Position numbers and translations under genes: made by a program | In this document: positions 26,242-34,960 of the stretch, one piece after another | Numbering within the stretch: position 1 is the first letter of the stretch | Layout of the letters: each line of letters starts with the position of its first letter | The notes under the pieces: model-generated | The model's database searches: none | The model's input: only the letters and a program-made list of their open reading frames with translations | Told to the model about the DNA's origin: nothing | Assembly: GCA_016719575.1 (NCBI GenBank) | Contig: JADJYV010000013.1 | Span: 1,302,001-1,366,000 of the forward strand | DNA from: Pseudobdellovibrionaceae bacterium | GTDB lineage: Bacteria > Bdellovibrionota > Bdellovibrionia > Bdellovibrionales > Bdellovibrionaceae | Direction of reading: 5' to 3' | Length of the DNA: 64,000 nucleotides

Positions 26242-26613
26242 ATCGGAATGCTGTGTCGTCGAGCAACCAAAGTCCTTCTACGAAATTCATAAGACTCACT
26301 ACCCTTAAATGGCACCCATTGCCGACCGCCTCCTAAAACCTGAGCTTAATTTTCCCGGGCCGTCTCCTCGAAATCCTAAAAAAAACAGCCCGGCTTTTAA
26401 AACAAGGCCTTTTTGTCGCGGCCTGCTCAACATCGCAGGCTCTGCCATAACGAACGGCGCCCAGTTTCATTTTGTTTTTAGAACAGCAAGTCCTCTAAAA
26501 AATTGGAAATTCACAAGCAAATTAAAGGGTTACCGCGATATTTTTAATCGTTTCGAAACTCAAAAAAGGGATTTTTCGTATCACAATGTGTGCATTCGTG
26601 AAAAACGCAGTGA
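26242..26613. other. 372-base gap, mostly repeat R3
   Basis: Upstream region of the beta-helix gene plus R3 copy b. No gene supported; a plus-strand frame at 26309 is produced by the repeat. Confidence 0.5.
26377..26600 (+). repeat. Dispersed repeat R3, copy b
   Basis: Bases 26472 to 26600 repeat 24624 to 24752 directly; 26377 to 26453 is inverted relative to 24556 to 24632; 26420 to 26473 also matches 29402 to 29455 directly. It ends 13 bases from the stop of the ADP-ribosyltransferase-like gene. Confidence 0.85.
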
Positions 26614-27720
26614 TTAATGACCGTTTACTTCTTCTAGGATAATGCGACAACCTTGCCAAACAGACTGGTGCACTTCTTCGCAAGAATTGTATCTGACGAG
26701 AAACTTAGCCTTAGATCTAAAAAGGACTTCGCTCTCGATCGAAAGGCGACCTAGCGCTTTTCCTGTCTGCGAGTAAATTAAGAAATTTGCCCCTTTGATA
26801 GTATTAAGGGCAGTACTCGTGAATGCCTGATGTTCAATGACGTTTCCAACGGCGTGCTCTCGATAGACTGCCTCTGGCATATCTGGTTGATTCAAAAACA
26901 TTGCCGTTCGAAAAACCAGACGCTTGGTATCTGCAATTTTATTCAAAGCTTGATTTGTCAGTTCTTCGAGATCATTTAGGACTGGGTCATTATTGACTTT
27001 ACTTCTTAGATAGGAGTTCACATGTTTGAATCCCATCCCAATATAGATTGCGAGAGCAGTCGTTTCAGCGACGCTCATTTCGCAAACGGTTTCGTACTGC
27101 GCGATCTTTGCCATCATATGGATCATGGCTGATGAAAAACGCTTAGGCCCCCCTATTTGATCGGGAAGCCGAAGATCATTTGTTTTAACAAATCGATAGG
27201 CCCATCGTTCTTGAGCCGATCGAGGTCGCCGGAATTTGACATCTCGATTATCTATGAAAAATTCTGTAATCGATGCTGTTTCATCAATTGTAAGACGCCC
27301 AAGATCTGGCGACTGCACTAGCCCATTTTTATAAAGGATATAGAATGCTTTTGCATAGTCCGTGAATCTAGCAATAAAATCATCGGGAACAATTTCGGCG
27401 GCTTTGTTGAAGTGAAGAAAAAGGCTGATTCGTTGAAACACTGGATCCGTGCCATACTGTTGGCCAAACTTGCGATCACCAAATACATCAGGAATCACAT
27501 CTTTCTTTGATATCGAAGTGCTCTGGGGCGAGCATTCGGGTCCAAAGATGAATTTTTGTTTACCCGCAGCTTTGAAAAGGGTTTCGTAGTCTGATGATGT
27601 AAGCTGCGCTGGACCGTCATTGATAATTTCTTCAATTACTGCTTGTTGCGCAAATGAGCCCGGGCTCACAAACAAGATCACAAATAATAGAAATGACCAC
27701 TTGTACTTCATCGCAAACAC
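26614..27720 (-). CDS. Exported ADP-ribosyltransferase-like protein
   Basis: 368 aa from GTG 27720 (AGGA 8 bases upstream) or 365 from ATG 27711. Signal peptide MKYKWSFLLFVILFVSPGSFA. The C-terminal 170 residues match the R-S-E class of mono-ADP-ribosyltransferases. A helix AETTALAIYIGMGFKHVNSYLR (residues 218 to 239) resembles the Y-T-G...IN..LR motif. R271 lies in RLVFRTAMF (NAD ribose contact), F-T-S-T at 300 to 303 is the STS core strand, and E329-S-E331 in LSIESEVLF is the E-x-E catalytic pair. Residues 30 to 200 are a helical region of unknown role. It would modify arginine-like targets outside the cytoplasm; no immunity gene is obvious next to it. Family call from motifs only. Confidence 0.75.
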   Translation of the reverse strand: MFAMKYKWSFLLFVILFVSPGSFAQQAVIEEIINDGPAQLTSSDYETLFKAAGKQKFIFGPECSPQSTSISKKDVIPDVFGDRKFGQQYGTDPVFQRISLFLHFNKAAEIVPDDFIARFTDYAKAFYILYKNGLVQSPDLGRLTIDETASITEFFIDNRDVKFRRPRSAQERWAYRFVKTNDLRLPDQIGGPKRFSSAMIHMMAKIAQYETVCEMSVAETTALAIYIGMGFKHVNSYLRSKVNNDPVLNDLEELTNQALNKIADTKRLVFRTAMFLNQPDMPEAVYREHAVGNVIEHQAFTSTALNTIKGANFLIYSQTGKALGRLSIESEVLFRSKAKFLVRYNSCEEVHQSVWQGCRIILEEVNGH

Positions 27721-28067
27721 CAGATTTTTCCTAATCGTTATATGTGATTAACAAATCGACAAATGTCATTTTTTGGCAGACATTTCGATACTCATTACGA
27801 ATCGAACTGAGCTAAATTCAATCGCATTCGTTCATAGGTATATATGCAAAACCAATGCATACTTAAAAATTACGATTAATGGCTTCAAAACCCAGGTCAC
27901 TTGGTGGCATAGGATCGGTCAAAATCCGGCAATGCTCGACAAGGATCTCTTTTATACCCGAACCGGTGGAAACTCTGACGTCAGTATGTCTGAATTCAAA
28001 TGTATTAAGAAAGGGTGAAAATCATTCCTTTTCTTGACAGCTCCGTCGAAGATGCAAAGATCGGGTA
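27721..28067. other. 347-base gap containing R2 copy b
   Basis: No gene supported. It holds the promoters of the divergent ADP-ribosyltransferase-like and membrane-protein genes and the second R2 copy. Confidence 0.5.
27883..27934 (+). repeat. Dispersed repeat R2, copy b (52 bp)
   Basis: Same 52 bases as 17618 to 17669, direct orientation. Flanks differ on both sides, so the unit boundaries are sharp. Confidence 0.8.
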
Positions 28068-28535
28068 ATGTTAAAAAATCGAAATGCTTTCAAAACGATG
28101 ACCTATGTTCTTAATTGTGCGTTCGCGGCCGGACTTATAATGTTTATATGTATGGCCGCTGGCGAATTGTTCGTGAATCCGCAAATGTTCCGTGGTTTTT
28201 TATCGAAACCAAAAATCTGGTTTTTAATTTTTCTAGAGTCAGCCTCTTGGATGATTCCGATGGCACTATTAAGCCTGCCTTTTATATGGGGCCTCAAAAA
28301 ATTTAAGGAGAGGGGTGCAAAGTCGGTTGTAGTCTGCGGCTGGGCCGTATTGGGTGTTGCAGCTATTGTCGTATATAAAACAATGTATTTCCCTGATGAG
28401 TGGGCTTTTGATCAGATCACCAGAGCAGATATAACCTTTGGTTGGACAATTCCGTGCGTGATGATTCTAATTGCAAACGGAATTCTATCTTTGCGGTACT
28501 TAAAATTTGTTCATGATAAATCAGTCGAACAGTAA
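28068..28535 (+). CDS. Four-helix integral membrane protein, unknown
   Basis: 155 aa with four hydrophobic segments: VLNCAFAAGLIMFICMAAG, IWFLIFLESASWMIPMALLSL, VVVCGWAVLGVAAIVVY and FGWTIPCVMILIANGIL, joined by short polar loops and ending in a Lys-rich tail. No signal motif or family recognised. It starts 15 bases after GGGTAA without a strong ribosome site, so the start is moderately uncertain. Confidence 0.6.
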   Translation: MLKNRNAFKTMTYVLNCAFAAGLIMFICMAAGELFVNPQMFRGFLSKPKIWFLIFLESASWMIPMALLSLPFIWGLKKFKERGAKSVVVCGWAVLGVAAIVVYKTMYFPDEWAFDQITRADITFGWTIPCVMILIANGILSLRYLKFVHDKSVEQ

Positions 28536-28779
28536 CACTTTTTTTGTGAACAGCGACTGAATATTGCCAAATTTAGGAGAAAGGCTGCAATTAGGCTGCT
28601 TGGGGCTCGCTCTAAAGGCCTCAAAAGGTTAAATTGAATGTATTGGCGCTGGGTTTCGGGGGGATTAGGTTTACTGACCAAATATTTTGCGCAGAAAATT
28701 TACACGCAGAATCTTTAATTTATGTGGTTTGAGAACTTTCTGTTAGTATTTCGATCAAATAAATTTATTGAGGAAGCTT

Positions 28780-29199
28780 ATGATTAAATATTTATTTGTT
28801 ATTTTAATGGGAACTTCTACCTATGCAATGGCTAATCCTACACTTTTAGGTACTTGGTATACCGCTCCTATTCAAAAAGGATCAGCTACTACTTTGAATT
28901 CTATAACAAAGTACGAAGACACGACCATGACTATGCAGGCTGTACTTCCTGGAAAGAGTAATAAAGTAGTTGCCAAGTTTTTATATAATTATGATGAAGG
29001 TACTTTTAGTATCGTAAAAGTTCTTTCAAAAACAAATTGTCCAGATTTTAAATTTGGCTCTTTCGAAGGTTATAAGTACTATTATTCGGTGTCTGAAAAC
29101 TTGTTGGAAGTAATAGACGGCATTGGCAAAAGCTATTCTACTCGAGCAACTCCTGAACAAATAACTTCGTTTGAAGAATTGACCGAAGGATGCAACTAA
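28780..29199 (+). CDS. Small exported protein, lipocalin-like start
   Basis: 139 aa. ATG 28780 follows GAGGAAG and begins the signal peptide MIKYLFVILMGTSTYAMA; the TTG at 28768 is rejected. The mature start NPTLLGTWYTAPIQKGSATT has a G-x-W as in lipocalin-like secreted proteins, followed by alternating beta strands and a C-terminal Cys pair (NCPDFKF and EGCN). Function unknown. Very AT-rich compared with neighbouring housekeeping genes. Confidence 0.55.
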   Translation: MIKYLFVILMGTSTYAMANPTLLGTWYTAPIQKGSATTLNSITKYEDTTMTMQAVLPGKSNKVVAKFLYNYDEGTFSIVKVLSKTNCPDFKFGSFEGYKYYYSVSENLLEVIDGIGKSYSTRATPEQITSFEELTEGCN

Positions 29200-29509
29200 G
29201 TTTGATTCACAAATGCTTTTCGTTAAGAGACTGTTACGATTAAGAAAATTAAAGCCCGTTCCCCAGCAATTCAAAGTATCCAGCCGAGCAACTTTGATGC
29301 AAGAAGCAGGAAGGCTGGAAGCATGGATGTAGGCTCAGTCAGTGTTGGCAAAGCGGGGACGTGATTTCATTATCAAAGAATTTTAAGTTAAAAACTTATA
29401 AGGGCTCAACATCGCTGGCTCAGCCATAACGAACTGCGCCCAGTTTCATTGGGATGTTGACTGGCGAGGCTGCGGACTTATATACGAAGAACCTAACGAT
29501 GGAGTTTCT
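29200..29509. other. 310-base gap with repeat R3 fragment
   Basis: No gene seen; holds R3 copy c at 29402 to 29455 and the upstream region of the VOC gene. Confidence 0.5.
29402..29455 (+). repeat. Dispersed repeat R3, partial copy c
   Basis: GGGCTCAACATCGCTGGCTC onward matches 26420 to 26473 directly and the inverted arm near 24556. About 54 bp. Confidence 0.7.
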
Positions 29510-29875
29510 ATGTCAGTCACAAAAATGAATTTTGCATGTATTTACGTAGATGAACTTGAGATCAATCAAAAGTTTTATGAAAAATATCTTGGCTTTCAAC
29601 AAGAACAAGAATTTCGACCTGGGGAAATATTTGGCAAACTCGGAGAAATTCATTGCTGGATGGGCTCAGGTTATAAAAGAGCGGCCACCGATGAAAAGTC
29701 CACAAGGGCAACGGTCATGTTTGGAGTCAAATCGGTTGGATCCCTTTACGAAAATCTTAAATCGAATGGAGAAAAGATTATTCAAGAAAAACCCGTCCAA
29801 ATGAAAAATGGAGTTTTTTGGCTCCAATTTTCTGATCCATCAGGAAACATTATTGAAGTTTTAGGCGCTCAGTAA
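29510..29875 (+). CDS. VOC-family protein
   Basis: 121 aa single VOC domain: KMNFACIYVDELEINQKFYEKYLGF (beta1-alpha1), ATVMFGVKSVGSLYENLKSNGEK, and VFWLQFSDPSGNIIEVLGAQ with the C-terminal Glu ligand. The canonical N-terminal His ligand is replaced (FACIYV), so metal binding may be altered. Substrate unknown. Repeat R1 copy b begins 8 bases after the stop. Confidence 0.75.
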   Translation: MSVTKMNFACIYVDELEINQKFYEKYLGFQQEQEFRPGEIFGKLGEIHCWMGSGYKRAATDEKSTRATVMFGVKSVGSLYENLKSNGEKIIQEKPVQMKNGVFWLQFSDPSGNIIEVLGAQ

Positions 29876-29883
29876 ACACTAAG

Positions 29884-29993
29884 GCTGACCGTGAACGAGT
29901 GCCCTTATAGGGTTCAATAGAAATCCCCAAAAAATAAAAATCCGCTGCCCAGAAAGGTTCAGCGAAGATTGATTTTAAGAATTCACAATGAAG
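29884..29993 (+). repeat. Dispersed repeat R1, copy b
   Basis: About 110 bp matching 16784 to 16890 in the same orientation, again directly 3' of a plus-strand gene. It includes the CCGCTG...CAGCG hairpin. Confidence 0.75.
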
Positions 29994-30299
29994 AGTTTAA
30001 AATAATGCAAAAGTATAGTTTTGTTCGAAGCAAGATCACCGACAGGACTTTGTGCTTATTTGTTTCACATTCAACATTTTCTGAAATCGAAGCGGGTCAT
30101 AAGGAATCACTTTCCAGTGTAATACGCTTACACTGTCAGAATCATTTTCCATCGATTTGATTGATAATCTCAGTTGTAAAATTTCGTTGTCCAAATCGTC
30201 CAGGCGACGCTGGTCATTAGTGGCTAATTTTAAATGAAAGGCACTCTGAGTTCTCTTATAAACTAAGAAATTTACCTCGCGAGCAATTCGGACGATAGG
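29994..30299. other. 306-base gap, no gene seen
   Basis: A 51-codon plus-strand frame starting at 30004 (MQKYSFVRSKITDRTL) has no ribosome site and is not claimed. Confidence 0.45.
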
Positions 30300-31742
30300 T
30301 TAGTAGCCTAATTTTTTTCTGTTCAAAGAATACGCTGAGTTTGGACTTATGAGTGTTGACCATTTGTAGAAAGTAATCGGCCCGGGATCTATAACGTTGC
30401 TTTTTGCCTCTTCCTTCGTCACGCGAGCAATCATCTTAGAATTCAGAAATGTTTCGCGAATTCCATCATCGATGCTTAACTGCGCATCGGCTGCTTTTCC
30501 TTGAGCACTCAATACGCCGAACCATGCACCCGTTCCGCCATATGCAAGATCTGCACGGATCACATTTATATAAGGATCAAAAGGCTCCAGATAGAAAGGT
30601 TTTGCAGGACTACGCCCAAAAGTGTTGGACAAGAATTCATATCCTTTTTGCATCGTAAATGCAGCTGCACTGCTGGCAACCGGATCACCGGTGTCTTTCA
30701 TCGCCTTTCTTGCAATGTAAGCGCTCATCCAAAAATGGTAAGGTTTGCCCATATCGCAAGAATTTTGAACCTGACTCGGGAATGAGTACATATGCCCGTT
30801 ATCATTACTTTGAGAATCCAAAACCAAAGATCCCATACTTATTGCATACAGCGCTGCCGTCATAGCGTGATTTTTAGGATAGCCCAAACCGGTTGCGCTA
30901 TCGTCTGCATTTGCACCACGCCTTGATAAAAAACCCATCACCAACCAAGCCATATCATCTGCTTCTGTGGGTGATTTTGATGATTTTTTAAACTCAGACT
31001 TTAAATCGTCGAAAAGATTTGTTTTTGGAATATTTCCAGTTTTAATCTGATCTATGATTTTAACTCCCACGGCGCGCAGTGCAACTTCGTATCTCTTGTC
31101 TAAAAATATATCTGCGAATTCAGGAAACTCAATTTGTCCCAATAGGACGTTTGTGCCCCCTAAATTTTTCGCAACAATTTTTGAGCAAGTATTCATCGAC
31201 CTGAGGCTTGTCGTCGCGCACCCTCCTGCCAAAACGAATTCATTGTATTTGGAACGTTCAGAATTCTTAACAGTAGGGTTTCGCATTTCATTTAACGATT
31301 TTTTTACATTCTCGGCCTGAGAGCTCGACATTGAAGAAGTACTTTCAGCCAATATACTTTTTAAGTTATTGATGTCTGGTTCTATGTTGAGTCGATCAGG
31401 AAGAAGGGCTAGTATGCTTTTCTTTCTAGATTCTAGAACGGGGACCATCCCGGCAGCCCAAGGGTTATTCGGAGTAAAGTTCTTATAGAACTTCTCTTTG
31501 GACTCTGTAAGCTCATTCAAGTAATCTCGTTCAGCACCTATGCCATTCTCCTGGTGAGAATAGAAGGCGTGGCTTCGGCAGAAGCGCGGAATATTTTCTA
31601 TGATCGCAGCAGCGGTTAAATGTTCCATTCCCGCTTTAAGATCATTAAACTGGTCACGCGTTTCACATGTACTCGCAGCAATGACTTTCGGTGCTCCAAA
31701 CACAATAGATATCAGGATCAACCATGTTTTAACTTTAGGCAT
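30300..31742 (-). CDS. Exported protein, unknown
   Basis: 480 aa with signal peptide MPKVKTWLILISIVFGAPKVIAA. Mostly helical. Notable parts are a Cys-containing NEFVLAGGCATTSLRSMNTCSKIV, a GYPKNHAMTAALYAISMGSLV helix and PYHFWMSAYIARKAMKDTGDPVASSAAAF near the C-terminus, which could be an alpha/alpha-toroid-like fold. No catalytic motif recognised. Length and signal indicate a genuine periplasmic or secreted protein. Confidence 0.6.
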   Translation of the reverse strand: MPKVKTWLILISIVFGAPKVIAASTCETRDQFNDLKAGMEHLTAAAIIENIPRFCRSHAFYSHQENGIGAERDYLNELTESKEKFYKNFTPNNPWAAGMVPVLESRKKSILALLPDRLNIEPDINNLKSILAESTSSMSSSQAENVKKSLNEMRNPTVKNSERSKYNEFVLAGGCATTSLRSMNTCSKIVAKNLGGTNVLLGQIEFPEFADIFLDKRYEVALRAVGVKIIDQIKTGNIPKTNLFDDLKSEFKKSSKSPTEADDMAWLVMGFLSRRGANADDSATGLGYPKNHAMTAALYAISMGSLVLDSQSNDNGHMYSFPSQVQNSCDMGKPYHFWMSAYIARKAMKDTGDPVASSAAAFTMQKGYEFLSNTFGRSPAKPFYLEPFDPYINVIRADLAYGGTGAWFGVLSAQGKAADAQLSIDDGIRETFLNSKMIARVTKEEAKSNVIDPGPITFYKWSTLISPNSAYSLNRKKLGY

Positions 31743-31904
31743 CTATTAAAGACTACCTGAAGAGTCCAACGAATACACCTAGACTAGATCGATATTTCCA
31801 TTCCCTAACAGTTTTTTAGACTCCCAATTTGCTATGTTGATTTTTGGTATAATCGTTTTGGGCATTCGTACTCTTCATCCATCTAAAAGAGTCCATGCCA
31901 GATT

Positions 31905-34409
31905 TCAGTCATTTCGACTAGAGCGTCGTGAAATCACGAAATTTCTAGCCAACTGAAGTGTCAAGAACAGCGCGACCCAAAAACAAATCGCCGCCCAATC
32001 AAGTAGATGAAGAGGCGCTAACTTAAGAAGCTCGGCACTGAAAGGAATTTGAACCAATAAAACCGTCGAAAGCAACGTACAAATAACGATCAAAACCGAC
32101 GCTAAAGTTTTGAATCTCGAAAAGGCCGCGACAGTTCCGGCGCTCCAAAAAGTCAACATGACCATCGCTTTCGCTCGGGCATGGCCTTCCTCCACATTTT
32201 CACTGAGACCGCTCACGAAACTAAAACCCATTATCGCTGTAAGCGCGATGCCAAACACAATGACCTCGATGATGTCGGCACGATTGAAAAATGATTTCTT
32301 TGATTGGCCTATTCCGTCTACGCCGTCGGCTGGCTGCTGAAACGCGAAAAGTGCGGAAGGATGAATAATGAGTTCGAGCCAAACAATATGTACGGGCAAG
32401 TAAACCAGCGGATATCCTAGGAGGGGAATCACGGCAGCGGTCAGTACAAACGGAAAATGAACATAAAGAAGGTACTTGAAGCTCAACCCGAGGTTCGTAA
32501 AAAGCTGGCGCCCCTCTTTGATAGCGCCGACGATTGTTCGAAAGTTGTCGTCCGCCAAAACGATCGAGGCCACTTCTTTCGCACTTCTGGTTCCCCGTTC
32601 TCCCATGGCGATTCCGATATCTGCCGCTTTGAGCGCGGGCACGTCATTGACGCCATCTCCGGTCACGGCAACAAGTTCGCCAGAAGTCTTTAAGGCGCTC
32701 ACGATGTGCAGCTTCTGCAAGGGAGTGCATCGAGCAACGACGTGAAGGTGACGCAGAAAATCCGGATTATTGTTGAGCCATTGCTCTTGGAATTTTTCCT
32801 GCTCATCTTCGGCTGAAACGGCGCAAGGAGATTGTCCTCCCAAGCCGACGTCTCTCGCGATCGCGACAGCCGTGTCCAAGTGATCGCCGGTAATCATCAG
32901 GACGCCGATTCCATTTCTTTGGCAATAGGCCATCGCTTCAGCGACTTCAGGCCGTGGCGGATCTTCAAAGGCAATGAGTCCGCAAAATTCGAATCCCGAA
33001 GGCGGCTCTTCGTTTCGGGCCGCCTCCTCTTCGCTCAATTTCTTTTGGGCGCACGCAAGAACTTTATGGCCTTCGCTAGCCCATCTTATCGTGCGTTCTT
33101 TCCATTGTTGCCGCACTTCTTCGGAAAGATTCGACTTCGCGAGCACGGTTTCCGGCGAACCCTTCATGTAAGCGAAGTTCCCTCCATCTTTCGTGCGGGC
33201 AAATGCGGTCTCCTGTTTTCGGTCCTCGGTAAACGGAAAAGTTCGAGTACGGATTTGGGTGAGAAGTTTTTGAAGATTTGCCGCTTCGCGAATGGCAACA
33301 TCGACTGGGTCGGAGCCATCAGGATTTGAGGCCGCGAAGGCCGCTTTTAGTAAATCAACCTCAGCGAACCCATCGGCAGGGTCCATGTGCGTGAGTTGCA
33401 AAATGCCAATAGTAATTGTCCCAGTTTTATCCGTGCAGATGTGAGTGACGCGCCCAATATTTTCGACTGAGACAGCTCGGCGGACGAGCGCTCGCCGCTT
33501 TGCAAGCCGGTAGACCCCGACTCCAAGAAAAAACGTAAATACGACCGGGAATTCCTCAGGAATCGCTGCCACCGCGAGGGTTGCGGCGCTCAACAAGGCA
33601 TCCAGCCAGCCATGCCCCTGGTATATGCGCACACCCCCTAGAAGCAAACAGAGAAAGGCTGAAGCGACAATGAGCCCCTGCACGAGTTTGGTGATCGACT
33701 TCTGCAAGGGAGTTCGCTCATGCGGCATTTTCGAAACGCTCTGAACGATTTCTCCGTAGGCGGTTCGTTGTCCAGTGTATAAAACTCGGAGCTTGCCGAG
33801 CCCCGTCAGCACTCGCGTTCCAGCGAAACCGAGACTGCTTGGATCTACCGCCATCTCACCTTTGCCAGACAAGGAGAAGGGCTCCAAACGAGAGATGCTC
33901 TTGGAGATAGGAAAGGCCTCCCCCGTCAAGGCCGACTCATCAACTTGCAGGTCTTTGACCTCTTGGAAAATTCCGTCTGCCGGAAGATAGAGCCCAGGAT
34001 TTACCAGAATGAGATCTCCAGGAACCAAGTCATGCGAAGCGACCAGCACCTCCTTGCCAGCTCGAAGTGCGTTCACTTGCGAAGTGAGCTGTCCCTTGAG
34101 GCTTGAGGTCGAAGCTTGAGTTCGCCAGTGAAGTATCGCATCCATGAGGAGGAGAGGTAGAATCGCGACGAAAAGAACAATGGCTTCGCTCGTGTCGCCC
34201 ACAAAAATGAAGACCGTACCGATCCCGAGCAAGAACCAGATCATGGGATCTTTTAATGTGTCAAGAGCAAGCTCAATCCAAGGATTGTTGGTGACCTCAA
34301 CGATTTCATTTTTTCCATGGCGAGAACGTTGGGATGCCACTTCGGCCTCGGAGAGACCTTCATTGCGGGGATTTAGATCTTTAAGGGTTTCGAAAGAAAT
34401 TCTTTTCAT
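31905..34409 (-). CDS. P-type cation-transporting ATPase (P2-like)
   Basis: 834 aa inner-membrane pump. N-terminal cation-ATPase motif (LSEAEVASQRSRHGKNEIVE), actuator loop LTGEA (161 to 165), membrane motif AAIPEEFPVVF (282 to 291), phosphorylated D327 in CTDKTGTITIG, nucleotide-binding KGSPETV, and hinge TGDGVNDVPALKAADIGIAMG. PEEFP resembles the calcium/manganese-type PEGLP/PEELP. The usual Asn after DKTGTLT is Gly here. Its start overlaps the LuxR-type gene's stop as ATGA: third gene of an operon with the membrane protein and regulator. The transported ion is not determined. Confidence 0.9.
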   Translation of the reverse strand: MKRISFETLKDLNPRNEGLSEAEVASQRSRHGKNEIVEVTNNPWIELALDTLKDPMIWFLLGIGTVFIFVGDTSEAIVLFVAILPLLLMDAILHWRTQASTSSLKGQLTSQVNALRAGKEVLVASHDLVPGDLILVNPGLYLPADGIFQEVKDLQVDESALTGEAFPISKSISRLEPFSLSGKGEMAVDPSSLGFAGTRVLTGLGKLRVLYTGQRTAYGEIVQSVSKMPHERTPLQKSITKLVQGLIVASAFLCLLLGGVRIYQGHGWLDALLSAATLAVAAIPEEFPVVFTFFLGVGVYRLAKRRALVRRAVSVENIGRVTHICTDKTGTITIGILQLTHMDPADGFAEVDLLKAAFAASNPDGSDPVDVAIREAANLQKLLTQIRTRTFPFTEDRKQETAFARTKDGGNFAYMKGSPETVLAKSNLSEEVRQQWKERTIRWASEGHKVLACAQKKLSEEEAARNEEPPSGFEFCGLIAFEDPPRPEVAEAMAYCQRNGIGVLMITGDHLDTAVAIARDVGLGGQSPCAVSAEDEQEKFQEQWLNNNPDFLRHLHVVARCTPLQKLHIVSALKTSGELVAVTGDGVNDVPALKAADIGIAMGERGTRSAKEVASIVLADDNFRTIVGAIKEGRQLFTNLGLSFKYLLYVHFPFVLTAAVIPLLGYPLVYLPVHIVWLELIIHPSALFAFQQPADGVDGIGQSKKSFFNRADIIEVIVFGIALTAIMGFSFVSGLSENVEEGHARAKAMVMLTFWSAGTVAAFSRFKTLASVLIVICTLLSTVLLVQIPFSAELLKLAPLHLLDWAAICFWVALFLTLQLARNFVISRRSSRND

Positions 34410-34960
34410 AGACGAGATGCTTCATTTTCTGAGGATCCGCAAGGCAACAAGAGATCCTCTAAAAAGAATGCCGAAAGCTCGGAGCGGCCCGCGAACCCGG
34501 CCTTCGAATAAATCGCAACCGATTGCGCGCGGACCGTCTTCTCCGCGGTTTTTCGAATGTCAGCGATCTCCTTCAAACTCAATCCCTTAAGGAGGAGCAA
34601 CGCGACTTCCTTTTCGGAGGGAGAAAGCGACCATCTCGCAAGCTGGGCGTCAATCGCAATTCCGAGGCCTTGAATGTACTTCTGCGATTCGAGTTGCCAG
34701 CGCTCGGTCTCTTTTTCTTTCGCGATGATGATCTCGCGAGATTGAACCAGTTGATGCGTTTTGCGAAATGACTCCCGCATAAGGAGGTAAATCCCCGCAG
34801 CGGCTCCTATAGCGACTGAAAGTTCAATCGCCAGGTGGGGCCAGCGCACGCCTTCATTTGAATCTGTCAGCAGATCGAATCCAACTAGAACGACGATCAA
34901 TGCCAGTATCGCGGTCAGAAATCGTCGTTCCGTTTGCGAAAGATTTGCCTCAGTCATCAT
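34406..34960 (-). CDS. Membrane-anchored LuxR-type transcription regulator
   Basis: 184 aa from ATG 34960 (GGTGG upstream; 34957 is also possible). Two N-terminal transmembrane helices (FLTAILALIVVLVGFDLL and LAIELSVAIGAAAGIYLLM), then a coiled linker (EIIIAKEKETERWQLESQKYIQGLG) and a C-terminal LuxR/GerE HTH (LSPSEKEVALLLLKGLSLKEIADIRKTAEKTVRAQSVAIYSKAGFAGRSELSAFF). No receiver domain. A membrane-bound LuxR-type protein could sense the envelope or ion state and control the pump gene downstream, with which it overlaps. Confidence 0.85.
   Translation of the reverse strand: MMTEANLSQTERRFLTAILALIVVLVGFDLLTDSNEGVRWPHLAIELSVAIGAAAGIYLLMRESFRKTHQLVQSREIIIAKEKETERWQLESQKYIQGLGIAIDAQLARWSLSPSEKEVALLLLKGLSLKEIADIRKTAEKTVRAQSVAIYSKAGFAGRSELSAFFLEDLLLPCGSSENEASRL

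Noticed and set aside
26309..26617. Plus-strand 102-codon frame
   Set aside because: Mostly within repeat R3; the same frame recurs in copy a, so it is a repeat artefact.
16784..29993. Integron cassette array with attC sites
   Set aside because: Repeats sit between small genes, but no R'/R'' core pair (RYYYAAC/GTTRRRY) with the right dyad could be made out, gene strands are mixed, and no integron integrase is present.
32832..33329. Plus-strand frame of 165 codons
   Set aside because: Entirely antisense to the P-type ATPase; shadow of high-GC codons.
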